A stretch of 44,414 nt of DNA. Source: Deltaproteobacteria bacterium (GTDB taxonomy: Bacteria > Myxococcota > JADLHZ01). Below are positions 26,701 to 35,259 of the stretch, piece by piece. The stretch covers positions 1 to 44,414 of the forward strand of contig JADLHZ010000132.1 in the NCBI GenBank assembly GCA_020848545.1. Reading direction: 5' to 3'. The position numbers and the translations under genes were made by a program. The notes beneath the pieces are model-generated. The model saw only the letters and a program-made list of their open reading frames with translations, was not told where the DNA came from and searched no databases. Numbering within the stretch: the stretch's first letter is position 1; each line of letters starts with the position of its first letter.

Positions 26701-29700
26701 TCGCGCGAGCGGACCGCCCGCGCGAGGGTGGGCGAGCTCGCGAGCAGCGCGTCGACGCCGTCCAAGTAGCGCTTGGCTGCGTCGCGCGTCAGCGGCTGTC
26801 CGAGCTCGAGCGCGAGCGTCGCGACCTGCGAGCGCAGGCCGCGGATCTCGGCCGTGTCGGGAAGGCCGTCGAACGCCAGCTGAGCGGTCTCGTCGGCGAA
26901 CGCGCGCTGGGCACGCTCGCCGGCATCGGCAAATCCGAGGCGCTCGAATTCGCTTTTGCGCAAGGCCGTTCGCTCGGCGCTCGCCGGCGCGGTGCCCGAC
27001 GCGTCGACGCGGGCCTCGACCAGCGTGGTCAGCGCGTGCGCTCGGATGCGCGCGGCTTCTTCCGGCCGAGCGTGTGCGAGCGCGGCGTCGATGCGCGCTG
27101 CGGCGTCTGCAGGCGGGTCGGCGAAGATCGCGCTCAGCTCGGACTCGACGCGGGCGCGCGCGGCGCCGTCGACGATTTCATGGGTCAGTGCGCCGGCGCG
27201 CACCTTCGCCTCCGCGAGCGCGCACAGGCGCCGGCCGTCGTCGCCGCCGAGCCTGGCTTCGTCGGCGAGCTGCGGCCGCGAAGCGCCGGCCGCGCGCCGC
27301 TCATCGAGGTGGGTGTCCTGCGCGGAGCGAACGCTCAGCCGAAACGCCTGCTGCGCATGGAGCAGACCTTCCTCGCGGGTGTCGACGACGTGTTTCTTCA
27401 CGAGGTCGTCGGCGATCGCATCCATCCGCTTGGCGACGGACGCCGCGTCGAGCGTGCGCAGGTCGGCGAAGGGCGCGTCGAAGCGGGCGCGCGCGGCGGC
27501 GGCGTTGACGGCCTCGGAGGTGACGAACGCGCGCACGGCTTCTTGCGCGGCGGGGTCGCTCCCGGCGGCCTTGACGGCGTCTTCTCGGAACTGGGGCCAG
27601 TCTCGCTCGCCTTGCGAGGCCGAGTCGATGTTCGACTTCGTGCGCAGCGCTTCGTAGCTCGCGGCGAAGCCCTCGGGCAGCTTGACCCCGGAGCGTGTGA
27701 GCTCGGACATGATGGCGGCACGATCGTCTGCGGCGGAGCCCTTGGCGCCCTTGCGAATCCGCCGCTGGCCATCCGCCACCTGCATGAAGATGAACACTTG
27801 GTTGCTGTAGGCCCTCGCCGTCTCCAGGTCCTTGCCGGCGAAGATCTGCGGCAGGATCACTTGCTCGACGAGCGATTGACCGCTGTTCCAGGCGATGTTT
27901 TCGGCGATATCGAGGCCCTTCACCTCGCGCCCGTACATGCCGACGCGGAGCGCCGTGTCGGCGAGGAAGGTCATGAAGCTGTCCTCGCCGAACACAGCGG
28001 CGGCGCTCTTGTGCCACAGCTCGCTCGCTGCGTTCATCAGCTGCGTGTGGCCGTAGGCGCGGCCGAACTGGAAGGTCGGGCGCAGCACGGTCCCGAGCCG
28101 GCCCGGCATCGCCGCGAGGCGGCGCTCGATGGCGTTCAAGACGCCGCGCGCCGAGCCGAGCACCTCGACCTCCTCGATGAGCTGGCCGAGGCGCTTTACC
28201 CAGCGCAGCTTGCCGATCGCCGACGCGGCGCCGCCGAGCACGATCTCGTCGAGCACCTGCGTGAAGAACTGCACGAGCGGGTCGTTGCAGTAGCGGGTCG
28301 CGTCGTCGTGGACTTTTACATAGTGATCGACGATCGCGCGCACCGCCGGCGGCTGGCCGGCGTGCGCGTTCTTCAGCATGCCCGAGTCCCAGGCGCCGCC
28401 GTTCGGGGCGATCGTTTCGGCGCTTTGCTTCACGTTGGCATCGCCGGCTCGATAGGCGCCGAGGACGCTCGAGACATCGGCGAGCGCCGAGACGGCTTTG
28501 CCCATGAGCAGGCAGGCGACGGAGTCGGGTTCCTTGCCGGCGAGCTTTTGCCCCATGCGGAGCGCTAAGGCGATCGCCTCGGCGCGCTCGCTGACGGTGC
28601 CGGGTCCGCGCAGCGCGCTCAGGATTCGCGCTTGGGTCGCTTCATCGAGGCTGTTGTACTGCTCCTCGAAGCTCGCGAGCTGCTTCAGCGCCAGCTCCGA
28701 GGCTTCACGGATGCGCTTCTGCGCGGCCGGTCCATGCCGATCGACCGCCTTGCCGAGCCAGCCGAGCAGGAGGCCGAAGGTGACGCCGAGCTTCTTGTAC
28801 TCGTCGTAGGTGCCGTCGATTTCGGCGACGGCCTGCGCCTCGCCGGTGCGCGCGCCTTCTTTCATCTCGCCGCTGACGAGCGCGATCAAAGGGCCGAGAT
28901 CCTTGCAGTCCTTCTGAAACGCCTTGAGGGTCGCGCGGCCTGCCTCGGCACCGTCGACGGCGGTGGCGCGCGTGGCGGCGCCGTGGAGCTCGGCGAGCAG
29001 CCGCTGCTCCTTGATCGTCTTCGCCTTGGCGTTGACGCCGGCGATGAACACACGCGCGGCGGTCTTGCCGAGGTTGTCCGTGTACTCCTTGCGCTCGCCG
29101 GGCGGGACGTCGCCGACGATCTTCGTCGCGTGGTCCAAAAGATGGGCCGCCCGCCCGCGGCTCTGGGCGACGACCGCGTCGGCGCCGCTCAGATCCATCG
29201 TGCCGATGACGGTGGCGTAGCGCGGTCGCTCCGCGGCGGGCAGCGCGTCGTAGAGCGCGCCGGCGACTTCCGCCTGGTCGGCGATCGTTCTGAGATGGCG
29301 GTCGCGCTTGTCGATCGCATCGTTGTCCCAATAGCTCGCCTGCTGGGCGCGGCCGCCGGCGTCCTTCAAGCTCGTGTGATCGGCGGCAAAGCGAGTGTCG
29401 CCGCCGCGGCGCACAGCCGCCGCGCGGCCGAGGTCGTCGAGCTCGCTTTCGAGCGAAGAAATGAGCTCCTTCATCTCGTTGCGGCTGGCCCGCACGGCCT
29501 TGAGCTGCGGGTCGTCACGACCCACGTCGCCTTCGAGGGCTTTGATTTGCACGTCATAAGCGCCGAGCATGGCCTCGGCGTCTCTGAGGCGCGTGGCGGC
29601 GATGTCGGCCGCGTTGCGCCAGTTCTTTCCCGTCTCCGCCGAGGCGGCGAGCCGTGCGCTGTCGACGCTCCCCTGGAGCTGCGCGTGCTCTTGGGCGGCT

Positions 29701-31955
29701 TTGGCTTGCGCGATGCGCTCGCTCGGCGCGTAGGTCTCGCCGCGCTTCATCGCGGCATCGTCCGCAGCGACGACGTCGCCCTCTGCCGCGCGCTCGAGCT
29801 CCGCGGCACTCGGGTGCGCAGGCCCGCCGGCGGCGTGCATCAAGGCGTCGCCGAGATCGAGCGCCACGGTTTCGTCACGCGAGGCGCCGGCCTTGGCGGC
29901 TTCGCAGGCCCGTCGTGCTTCCAGGTACTCGGCGATGAGCCCGCCGCGGGTCTTCTGCGCGTCTTCGAGCAGGCTCTCGGCGTGCGCGATCTCGTCGGCG
30001 CTGGCGCCCTCGCGGCGGAGTTTAACGACCTTTTTTGCGAGCTCCTGGATGCCGCCGTAGCGCGTCTGGTTCGCGGGCACGAGGAACTCGTCGCGATCGG
30101 CGCGCAGCTTGCGTAGCCCGGCCTCGAGCTCGCGCACGCGCTCTGGGTGGTGTGGATCGGGAATCGCCAGGGCTTCCTCAAGTCGCTTGATCCGCGTCAT
30201 CAGCTCGTCGAGCTTGCCGAAGCGCTGCTCGAAGGACGCGATGACGTTCGGGCGTCCTGCTGCCCGCGCGGCGCCGGCGGTGCTTCGAAAGAGCTCGGTC
30301 GCGCGCTGCGCGTGCAGGTGAGCGAGACGATCCTCCACATGGCGCAGGCGCTTGTCGCCGACGACCGGCCCCTCGTGCCGCGCGGCTTCCGTCTCTAATC
30401 CGTCGATCGCGTCGGTCATCGCCCAGGCCCAGTCCGTCACCAGCGATCCCGGCACGGCGCCGGGGTCGCCCTTCAGCCCGCCCCGCTTCGGCTCGCCCGG
30501 CGCCTCCGAGCGGCCGTTGACGTGCTCGTCGAGCACCACGAACGCCGCATCGTTGGCGTCGTTCTGGGCGCGGAGGTTCGTCGGATCGTCCTTCCACTTG
30601 GGATCGAGCGCGCGGGAGTCAGCGACGAGGCCACGCGCTTCGGCGATCTCGGGTGGGATCGCCGTCGCATCGCCGAGATCGGACGTGGCGACGGACGCTT
30701 GCTTTAGTTGGCCCACCTGCGCGATCTGCGACGCCGCTTGCGCGCACGCGATCGCGGCCTTCTTGCGCGCGGCCTCGGGCGCCGTTTCGCCGCCGGCGAG
30801 CGTGACGCGCGTCTTGCGCACGGTGGCGACGTTGCGTCCGACGGTCGCGGCCGTCTCGCGCGCCGCGCGCGCTTCCGCTTCGAGCGCCGCGATGCGCTTG
30901 GGATCGGCGCCCGCTTTCTTGGCGTCGTCCACGGACTGGGCTTTGTCGTCCGCCAGGCGGATCGCGCCGGAGACGTCGGCGCTTTTTTCCCAGCGCGAGG
31001 TGAGGAGCTGCTCGTCTTTTTTCAGCGGCTCGGCGTCGCTGCCGGCGAGGCGACCAAAGCCGATGAGGTTCAGGAGCGGCTGAAAGAGCGCGCCTTCGCT
31101 CGTCTTGTCGAAAGCGTCGCGCATCGCGGTGTAGCCCGCGGGGGGCTCGCCGGTGCGACGCCACTCCTCGAGCGCTGCGGCGTCGATGCCGAAGCGGCCG
31201 CAGACAGACGGATAGCGCGTCAGGATCTCGCGCTCGAGCCGCTGCAGCGGACGCTCGGTGGCCGCGTCGCGCGTGCGTTTTCTGGCGAGCGCCGCGCGCA
31301 ACTCTCGCGCGGTCTGCGGTGCCAGAGAGTTGGCCGCCGCGTCGGCGCGCGCGAGCTCCTCGGGCGATCGATGCGCGAGCATGGCGTCGAGCACTGGCGC
31401 GCGGGCGAAGGCGTCCGGCAGGCTCACGAGCGTCGACACGAACGCCGTCGGCTCGCTGTCTGCCCGCGCGAGCGCCGCCCATGCCGCCGCGGCGAGGCGC
31501 TTCGGTGCGGTGTCGGGCTCGCCCGGGGTGGCGACGGTCGCTCCGGACGGAAGCACCGGCGCCGTGGGCGCACCACTCGGATCGGAGGGAGCGCCAGGCG
31601 CGTCGGTGGGCGATCGCGACGCATCGTAACTGTCGCCGCTGCCCGGGACCGCGACCTGCTCGCCGATCGCGAAGTCGAGCGCGTCAGCGAGCTCCGGCCA
31701 GGGGATCGATCGAGCCGCCTCGCTCAGCTTGGCGCGATCTTCGGGCTTCGCTTCGGCGACCATGCGTCGCACGAGCGCGGCTTTGTCTTGCCCGTCCGGC
31801 AGCTGCAACCAGATCGCGGCGAGCGCTCCCCGGCGTTCGCCGCCTTGCAAGAGGGCGTCGCGGCAGAGCTCCGCCGCGACGTCGAGGTCGAGCGTCGGGC
31901 GCTCCTCCTCACTGTTGGGCGCAACCACTGGCGTGTCGATCGAGATCTTTGCCAT
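20709..31955 (-). CDS. Giant multidomain protein with two cysteine-protease-like folds and a GNAT-like domain
   Basis: The 3748-residue protein has no signal peptide. Residues 1-1050 are mostly helical and Ala/Arg/Glu-rich with coiled coils and a Pro/Ser linker (about 95-150). Residues 1050-1400 hold moderately hydrophobic helices. Residues 2300-2400 are transglutaminase-like: Cys2314 in GGFCHQ, then LDIPGARVV, His2364 in DHGFAII and Asp2380 in LVDPTFGQYF. Residues 2528-2575 look like an SH3/KOW barrel. Residues 2660-2950 look like a C39/papain fold: Gln2667 six residues before Cys2673 in SGSCAA, then His2911 in GGHQLLV and Asn2933 or Asp2935 in YEPNWD. A GNAT-like motif RAAGLG lies at 3583-3588. 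The start is an ATG sharing one base with the preceding stop and lacking a clear ribosome site. A toxin or effector role is inference. Confidence 0.88.
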   Translation of the reverse strand: MAKISIDTPVVAPNSEEERPTLDLDVAAELCRDALLQGGERRGALAAIWLQLPDGQDKAALVRRMVAEAKPEDRAKLSEAARSIPWPELADALDFAIGEQVAVPGSGDSYDASRSPTDAPGAPSDPSGAPTAPVLPSGATVATPGEPDTAPKRLAAAAWAALARADSEPTAFVSTLVSLPDAFARAPVLDAMLAHRSPEELARADAAANSLAPQTARELRAALARKRTRDAATERPLQRLEREILTRYPSVCGRFGIDAAALEEWRRTGEPPAGYTAMRDAFDKTSEGALFQPLLNLIGFGRLAGSDAEPLKKDEQLLTSRWEKSADVSGAIRLADDKAQSVDDAKKAGADPKRIAALEAEARAARETAATVGRNVATVRKTRVTLAGGETAPEAARKKAAIACAQAASQIAQVGQLKQASVATSDLGDATAIPPEIAEARGLVADSRALDPKWKDDPTNLRAQNDANDAAFVVLDEHVNGRSEAPGEPKRGGLKGDPGAVPGSLVTDWAWAMTDAIDGLETEAARHEGPVVGDKRLRHVEDRLAHLHAQRATELFRSTAGAARAAGRPNVIASFEQRFGKLDELMTRIKRLEEALAIPDPHHPERVRELEAGLRKLRADRDEFLVPANQTRYGGIQELAKKVVKLRREGASADEIAHAESLLEDAQKTRGGLIAEYLEARRACEAAKAGASRDETVALDLGDALMHAAGGPAHPSAAELERAAEGDVVAADDAAMKRGETYAPSERIAQAKAAQEHAQLQGSVDSARLAASAETGKNWRNAADIAATRLRDAEAMLGAYDVQIKALEGDVGRDDPQLKAVRASRNEMKELISSLESELDDLGRAAAVRRGGDTRFAADHTSLKDAGGRAQQASYWDNDAIDKRDRHLRTIADQAEVAGALYDALPAAERPRYATVIGTMDLSGADAVVAQSRGRAAHLLDHATKIVGDVPPGERKEYTDNLGKTAARVFIAGVNAKAKTIKEQRLLAELHGAATRATAVDGAEAGRATLKAFQKDCKDLGPLIALVSGEMKEGARTGEAQAVAEIDGTYDEYKKLGVTFGLLLGWLGKAVDRHGPAAQKRIREASELALKQLASFEEQYNSLDEATQARILSALRGPGTVSERAEAIALALRMGQKLAGKEPDSVACLLMGKAVSALADVSSVLGAYRAGDANVKQSAETIAPNGGAWDSGMLKNAHAGQPPAVRAIVDHYVKVHDDATRYCNDPLVQFFTQVLDEIVLGGAASAIGKLRWVKRLGQLIEEVEVLGSARGVLNAIERRLAAMPGRLGTVLRPTFQFGRAYGHTQLMNAASELWHKSAAAVFGEDSFMTFLADTALRVGMYGREVKGLDIAENIAWNSGQSLVEQVILPQIFAGKDLETARAYSNQVFIFMQVADGQRRIRKGAKGSAADDRAAIMSELTRSGVKLPEGFAASYEALRTKSNIDSASQGERDWPQFREDAVKAAGSDPAAQEAVRAFVTSEAVNAAAARARFDAPFADLRTLDAASVAKRMDAIADDLVKKHVVDTREEGLLHAQQAFRLSVRSAQDTHLDERRAAGASRPQLADEARLGGDDGRRLCALAEAKVRAGALTHEIVDGAARARVESELSAIFADPPADAAARIDAALAHARPEEAARIRAHALTTLVEARVDASGTAPASAERTALRKSEFERLGFADAGERAQRAFADETAQLAFDGLPDTAEIRGLRSQVATLALELGQPLTRDAAKRYLDGVDALLASSPTLARAVRSREAVRLAGAMGDTNVRGTDAPAARAAIAKQVETLRALGLPEGAIADERRSMQTQLVYERAAAALEHAADEPKAQRAALESAANELGLTPAEARDLASRHIAAKAMEAVQHAALGAVAKSGAQWDKGLLQEQAKKAVAQALEKSGLGSDEAQRFLAGEPAKTPPPDISQAAGVDAAYAALREAYPEETHTIWVVYEGDPPGLEHRRAAAHDEDGVLVVTPAERLSSEELARCRPVELIVRENARGDGATTEEASFPIAQPWGENVRFVDMATKPRGGPPPPTVGEPTNPQSPDAIRHQAPGAERRAADAEKTPAASPQAKRAASTTSDATGDAPPLGRVRLHALPEGGIDVMHDGAVWRLTRDASGAAVLLHKTLGERPYDLAVGKDAFGGDAAAAEYQRALNEIAERGTSAARDAGLLEKIVTLGGSDPELAREALRVFNERPGEVRGDLLGVLRAGGADIAAKVRALAAEIAPEHGVTAGGVWEDGGGNDGFALGKPAERGIEPRPPDAEVLRRAVEKARAGEELNADEESAMLRHVVERARRPIAKELGTTKIPISEQGGFCHQASARATFAFEDLDIPGARVVWCSPESFLADRGFNPTPLSKKAASHVDHGFAIIELPNGRKYLVDPTFGQYFSPESRVGAELLRMRGGKELADELIAQGHIELTDATATLYLNAFSRGSDPARSGNRLQVVQAEGFADRSVHAPSLAMTRHGLDEPPRRFDTSAPPAGPAVRVDIEPLPPQVPPEGPRNRTDADVVKIELGVRDRVRSLLGKSSRAVGDDVSFTVDGTNKRGTVVKIDERGKTAVVAANDGSTATVPLSEVRYREGGLSLDDNPPWVQKLYQERLTDLLSEPTLAFAKLLAEAREKSKVHEVMLMRLLALGEGVDVISAMHEHAMSMDAETLRRSLSPVIVQHLSGSCAAACFQMYYTQRQLILGAALGAGGEAEIAKDQKAILQAGGSGSDARGRSAAIAPDRAPAEPGLFDPRAHDAMSTLALDGTHEVYSPEALHLPSLGPALEATFARDPSSQVHLALEGPDGRVEHAVVSLEGDRAVVRVGDGRSEPLRLKAGEHVLRCGDRQVLGIAVPRATTLPAISHGMDLEKQAFFQQAILQTTGQHFRAEGLGEWQATRLHERMEAMLDAGLPVFLAVEFDGLGGHQLLVQDKKREGGKLKFLVYEPNWDPRAGKENPRWMAASELDPQRSGKLTLGKGKPIRLLVPETPPLPATPHLSPPTRGEPGFDRFDLARATLGEGDQPQSPYALAFMDVEASATRLAASSNPLERAHGESALRVLDAIVAQADSATARFALAAIPCAGTAVLARLEQILTNPDVIARRTEAKLAYDALSLVTARPDLATPLGERLFAVAARLLESGATGLSRERLSEAFELLAADVEVFGGQKEMARAIFACTDPVELGQRIEALVKRAHLAGKLGVLKAREQGKSEGRGPATVRASEPGDAWAALPPALSANVLGNARVREAIDALPEHERPIVADLAARALATVLPVTNEVARRYTLAVVAACGRAPESRKAMLAYLALPADARADCGPALLHFALLARGEHAGLVERIASLSSEARRTLAPTLAALAIAPERVLGTLTSAGIVQQLAPSATTPTEAGRQAEAVSERMAFAARVIEGALEGARKGKPEPFSDAAFVRFVAAVDAGALGEGDFAVASRMLFDECKTPAARAEAIANAVRRHSATGQIVERPKLERLGTVDRGAFAQSLAPALATADTAAHAFAPDVSARLEAVFGRPISRAGLEAVFCPNIPGWSASVESIETFGEGVSFAVNVRDADGRLVARISRDARRETDGHLVVRNVTFDVDPAARAAGLGTALYAQAASFYDLVTGGDPRTELRLLAGNDVGVYAWARDGFDFADDESRRAVTNAFIRWVGEHSEGGDGERYFSEAEGDALLARIELCTKPWELAAIELPNKRKLPFPAGTKRGVNLDNVHAGKAFFLLGAPGWEGVQRPLSPEHKAFEAALQQAKEEES

Positions 31956-32737
31956 CAGTTGCCCACGAAGCGCAGCGTGTATTCGCCGAGCGGGCCCAGA
32001 TCGACGACGGGCGCGTTCAGCCGCGCGCGACCGCGTGCCGGCGACCAGGCGAACGCGTCGACGATCTCGATGATCGCCACCACGATGACGCCGAACGCGC
32101 CGACGTTCTGGAGGACCTGCGCGGCAAAGGCGCCATCGCGATAAGTTCCATCGCTGTTGCGCAGGCTGGCAAACCAAAGCGCTCCGCCGACATTGAGCCC
32201 GACGCACGCGAGCTCGAGCGCGAGGAACGCGCCGCCGGTGGGATCGGCGTTCACGAAGTGGCCGATGCCGAGCGGGAGCACGCGCAGCCACGGGTGGCGG
32301 TCGCCGAGGCTCGTCTTTTGCGGCGGGGCCACCGGCGCCGTGGCGGTCGTTCGTGGCGGCTCGAGGACCGGCGCCACAACGACCGACGCAGAGGCAAGTG
32401 ACTTCATGTAGCTCTCACGCTCCTCGTCGAAGAAGGCGAGCAACGGTGGGCTGTGGGCGTCGCGATCGATCGTGACGTCCGGGTTTTCGACGAGCAGCTC
32501 GCGCAGCACCTGCTTGGCTTGCGCCTCGTTTCGCTCGACGAAGTAGCTGAACGCGAGCAGCAGCTCGGCACTTTGTCGGATCGCCGCGCTCTTCGGCTTT
32601 CTTGCGACCAAGGCGTCGAGCTCCTTGATCGCTTGCTTGAACTTGTAGCTTTCGTAGGCGTTGCGTCCGGCGGCGAGCGACACTTCGTCAGGGTCGGCCG
32701 GCGCGGCGGCGATCAGCACGGCGAGCAGCAGGGTCAT
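31955..32737 (-). CDS. Exported TPR-like protein with C-terminal membrane helices
   Basis: The 260-residue protein has a short signal peptide (MTLLLAVLIAAAPA), then a TPR-like helical domain (about 20-115) with AGRNAYESYKFKQAIKELDAL and repeated helix pairs. A Pro/Thr linker (about 130-155) follows, then two or three hydrophobic helices (about 165-240) with PLGIGHFVNADPTGGAF. It is a common kind of myxobacterial envelope protein that travels with PEGA-domain kinases. It overlaps the kinase stop (ATGA at 32737-32734), has a GGAG ribosome site, and its own stop shares one base with the start of the giant gene. A scaffold linking the kinase to the envelope is inferred. Confidence 0.82.
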   Translation of the reverse strand: MTLLLAVLIAAAPADPDEVSLAAGRNAYESYKFKQAIKELDALVARKPKSAAIRQSAELLLAFSYFVERNEAQAKQVLRELLVENPDVTIDRDAHSPPLLAFFDEERESYMKSLASASVVVAPVLEPPRTTATAPVAPPQKTSLGDRHPWLRVLPLGIGHFVNADPTGGAFLALELACVGLNVGGALWFASLRNSDGTYRDGAFAAQVLQNVGAFGVIVVAIIEIVDAFAWSPARGRARLNAPVVDLGPLGEYTLRFVGN

Positions 32738-35256
32738 GGTTTCTCCAAGCGTATGGGGACCTCGCGCCGCTCGCCGGCCGCGAGCTGCAAGACGATTTCT
32801 TTGGTGACCATCTTCGGGTTCTCGAAGCGCACGACGTGCCGCCCCGGCTCGAGCTCCGTCTCGTGAAACACCGGGGTCGTGCCGAAGGGGATGCCGTCGA
32901 TCAGGATCTTCGCCCAAGGGGTGACGACGAACTGCACGAACGCACGGCGGGCGGGCGTTGCGGGTGCCGGTGCGGCAGGGGTCGGCTTGCGTGGGCGCGG
33001 CCGATCGCGAGCTTCGTCCGGCAGCGGCGTGGGCGCCGGTACGGCGTCGTTCGGGGGTGGTTCGGGCAGCGGCAGCGCGTCGCCGGCGCCGGCGCCGGGC
33101 TCGGGCAGCGGCGCCAAAGGCGGCGCAGGCGTCGCGACCTCGATGCGGGGCGGTGGCCGCTTGGCCAGGACGCGCGGGAGCAGCACCGCGCCGGCGCCGA
33201 CGGCGGTCGCGGTGGCGGCGATCGCGAACCACAAGGGCCAGCGCGACGAGGCTGCGTCCTCCGTCGCGGCGCGCGTCGGCGCGGTCGCCGGCACAGTCGC
33301 CGGAACGGTGAGCGACGCCGTCGCCCCGGCGGCCGCGTGAGCCACCGCGGTCTCGCCCCGGGCGGCGGCGATGCGCGTCACCTGTGTGCCTTCGCTCTGG
33401 CCGTGCAGAAAGCGCGCGAGGTGCGCCCGCGGGTCGACGACGCGCGCGGCGGTCAGATACTCGCGCAGCGCCGCCGCGATCGGGCCCGCGTCGGCCGCAC
33501 GCATGTTCATGTCGGGCACGAGCAAGCGCTCGACGATCGCGCGGTAATCTCGATCGATCGCCGCCGGCAGCGCCGCGTGGTCGCCCTTCGTCACGAGCCG
33601 CAGCACATCCATCGGTGTCGCCGCGGCGAACGGCGACTCGCCGGTGATGAGTGCGTGCATCAACGCGCCGAGCGAGAACAGGTCCGAGCGGCCGTCGACG
33701 GAGTCCGGGTTCAGCACCTGCTCGGGCGAAGCGAAGAGCGGGCTGCCTATCGCTTTGGTATCCGCGCGCACGAAGGTCCCGGTCTTCTGCTCGAGCCCGC
33801 GGGCGATTCCGAAGTCGCCGAGCACGACGCGGCCCTCGTGGTCGACGAAGACGTTCTGCGGCTTGAGGTCTCTGTGCACGATCGCGTTCTGGTGCACGAG
33901 CGCCAGCGCCTCAGCGATCGCGATCGCGACGCACGCCGCGACGTCGGGCGGCAGCAGGCTCACCTTGAGCAAACGATCCAACGTGACGCCGTCGATCAGC
34001 TCGAGCACGAGATAAGGCAAGCGCGCGTCGCGTCCGCCATAGTCGAGCACTTCGACGATCGCCGGGTGGCGCAGGCGGCCGAGTGCGCGCGCCTCGCGGT
34101 GAAAGCGCATCCGCGCTTCCTCGTCGGCGTCGCCCCGGATCAGCTTGATCGCCACGTCGCGCTGCAGCCGAGTGTCGCGGCCCGCGAAAACCGTGCCCAT
34201 CGCGCCCTGGCCGAGCGGGCGCAGGTTCTCATAGCGGCCACCGGTGACGAGCACGAACGCCGCCCGTTCATCGCCCGCGGCGAGCGCCGCGTCGGTGTCG
34301 GTGCGCACCTCCTCGCTCGAACGCGCGATCAGCTTCTCCTGCGCGAGCCACGCGGCCACGATCGATTTGGGATCGCCGCCGGCGAAGCGTTCGAGCTGTT
34401 CGGCGAGGGCGCTGGCGCTCGGCCGGTCCTCGGGGCGAGCGGCGGCCAGCGTCGCGTCGACCAGCCGGGCGATCGGGGCGGGTACACCCCGATCGGCGAG
34501 GCGCACGAAGCGCCGCGCGCGGATCGCTTCGAGGAGTGCGCCCGCGTGCTCGCTCTTCAGCGGCGGCGAGCCGAGCAGCGCGTGGGCGAGCGCGACGAGC
34601 AGCGCGTGAACGTCGCTCGCCGGCGTGGCCGGCGCGTCGTCGAGCAGCTCGGGCGCGATCCCATGCGCGTTGGCGGTCGCTTGCGTCGACGCCGTGGCGG
34701 CGAGCGTGTCGCTCCGTGCATTCGTCGCCGCGGCGAGGCCGAGCTCGGCGAGCAGGGCGACGCCGCTCGGCTCGAGGTCGATCGCGCGCAAGCCGATATC
34801 TCGGTGAACGAGACCCTCTGCGTGCAGGGCGGCGAGGCCGCGCGCGATCTGCGCGACCATCGCCACGGCCACTTCTGCCGGGATCGCCCCTTTGGCACGC
34901 ACGGCTTCGCTCGCGCGCAGGCCTTCCAGCCGCTCGGTGACGATGTAGGGCTCGGCCTCTTCTTCGCCCGTGTAGTCGTGCAGCATCACGACGTTCGGGT
35001 GCTCGACGCGCATCAGCACCCGTGCTTCGCGGTGAAAGCGGGTCCGCGCGCGCTCGTCGGCGGCGCCGAGGACCTTCATCGTCACGCGGCGCTTCAAACG
35101 CTCGTCGGTGGCCTCGTAAGTGCGCGCGCGGCCGTCATCCTCGACGAGCGCGTCGATGCGATAGGGGCCGACGTGGGTGGGGAGCGGCGCGCGCACGAAG
35201 CTTCCTTCCTCAACCGAGTCTACGCGCCCGCGGGCCTCGGCGGCTCGTCGGGACAC
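32734..35256 (-). CDS. Membrane Ser/Thr kinase: pseudokinase, kinase, transmembrane helix, PEGA domain
   Basis: The 840-residue protein has two tandem protein-kinase folds. The first (about 30-290) keeps Lys61 in VTMK and HRD Asp153, but the catalytic-loop Lys is Gly155, the Asn is Ala158, DFG reads ELG and the Gly-rich loop is degraded, so it is probably a pseudokinase. The second (about 340-610) has GQGAMG, VAIK Lys371, HRDLKPQN Asp463 and DFG Asp481, and should be active. A transmembrane helix (about 672-697), a Pro-rich linker and an external PEGA domain (about 770-838, with ILIDGIPFGTTP) follow. The GTG at 35256 was used. A GTG at 35196 behind an AGGAAGGAAG ribosome site is a good alternative. 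The gene starts three bases after the upstream stop. Confidence 0.93.
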   Translation of the reverse strand: MSRRAAEARGRVDSVEEGSFVRAPLPTHVGPYRIDALVEDDGRARTYEATDERLKRRVTMKVLGAADERARTRFHREARVLMRVEHPNVVMLHDYTGEEEAEPYIVTERLEGLRASEAVRAKGAIPAEVAVAMVAQIARGLAALHAEGLVHRDIGLRAIDLEPSGVALLAELGLAAATNARSDTLAATASTQATANAHGIAPELLDDAPATPASDVHALLVALAHALLGSPPLKSEHAGALLEAIRARRFVRLADRGVPAPIARLVDATLAAARPEDRPSASALAEQLERFAGGDPKSIVAAWLAQEKLIARSSEEVRTDTDAALAAGDERAAFVLVTGGRYENLRPLGQGAMGTVFAGRDTRLQRDVAIKLIRGDADEEARMRFHREARALGRLRHPAIVEVLDYGGRDARLPYLVLELIDGVTLDRLLKVSLLPPDVAACVAIAIAEALALVHQNAIVHRDLKPQNVFVDHEGRVVLGDFGIARGLEQKTGTFVRADTKAIGSPLFASPEQVLNPDSVDGRSDLFSLGALMHALITGESPFAAATPMDVLRLVTKGDHAALPAAIDRDYRAIVERLLVPDMNMRAADAGPIAAALREYLTAARVVDPRAHLARFLHGQSEGTQVTRIAAARGETAVAHAAAGATASLTVPATVPATAPTRAATEDAASSRWPLWFAIAATATAVGAGAVLLPRVLAKRPPPRIEVATPAPPLAPLPEPGAGAGDALPLPEPPPNDAVPAPTPLPDEARDRPRPRKPTPAAPAPATPARRAFVQFVVTPWAKILIDGIPFGTTPVFHETELEPGRHVVRFENPKMVTKEIVLQLAAGERREVPIRLEKP

Positions 35257-35259
35257 GTC

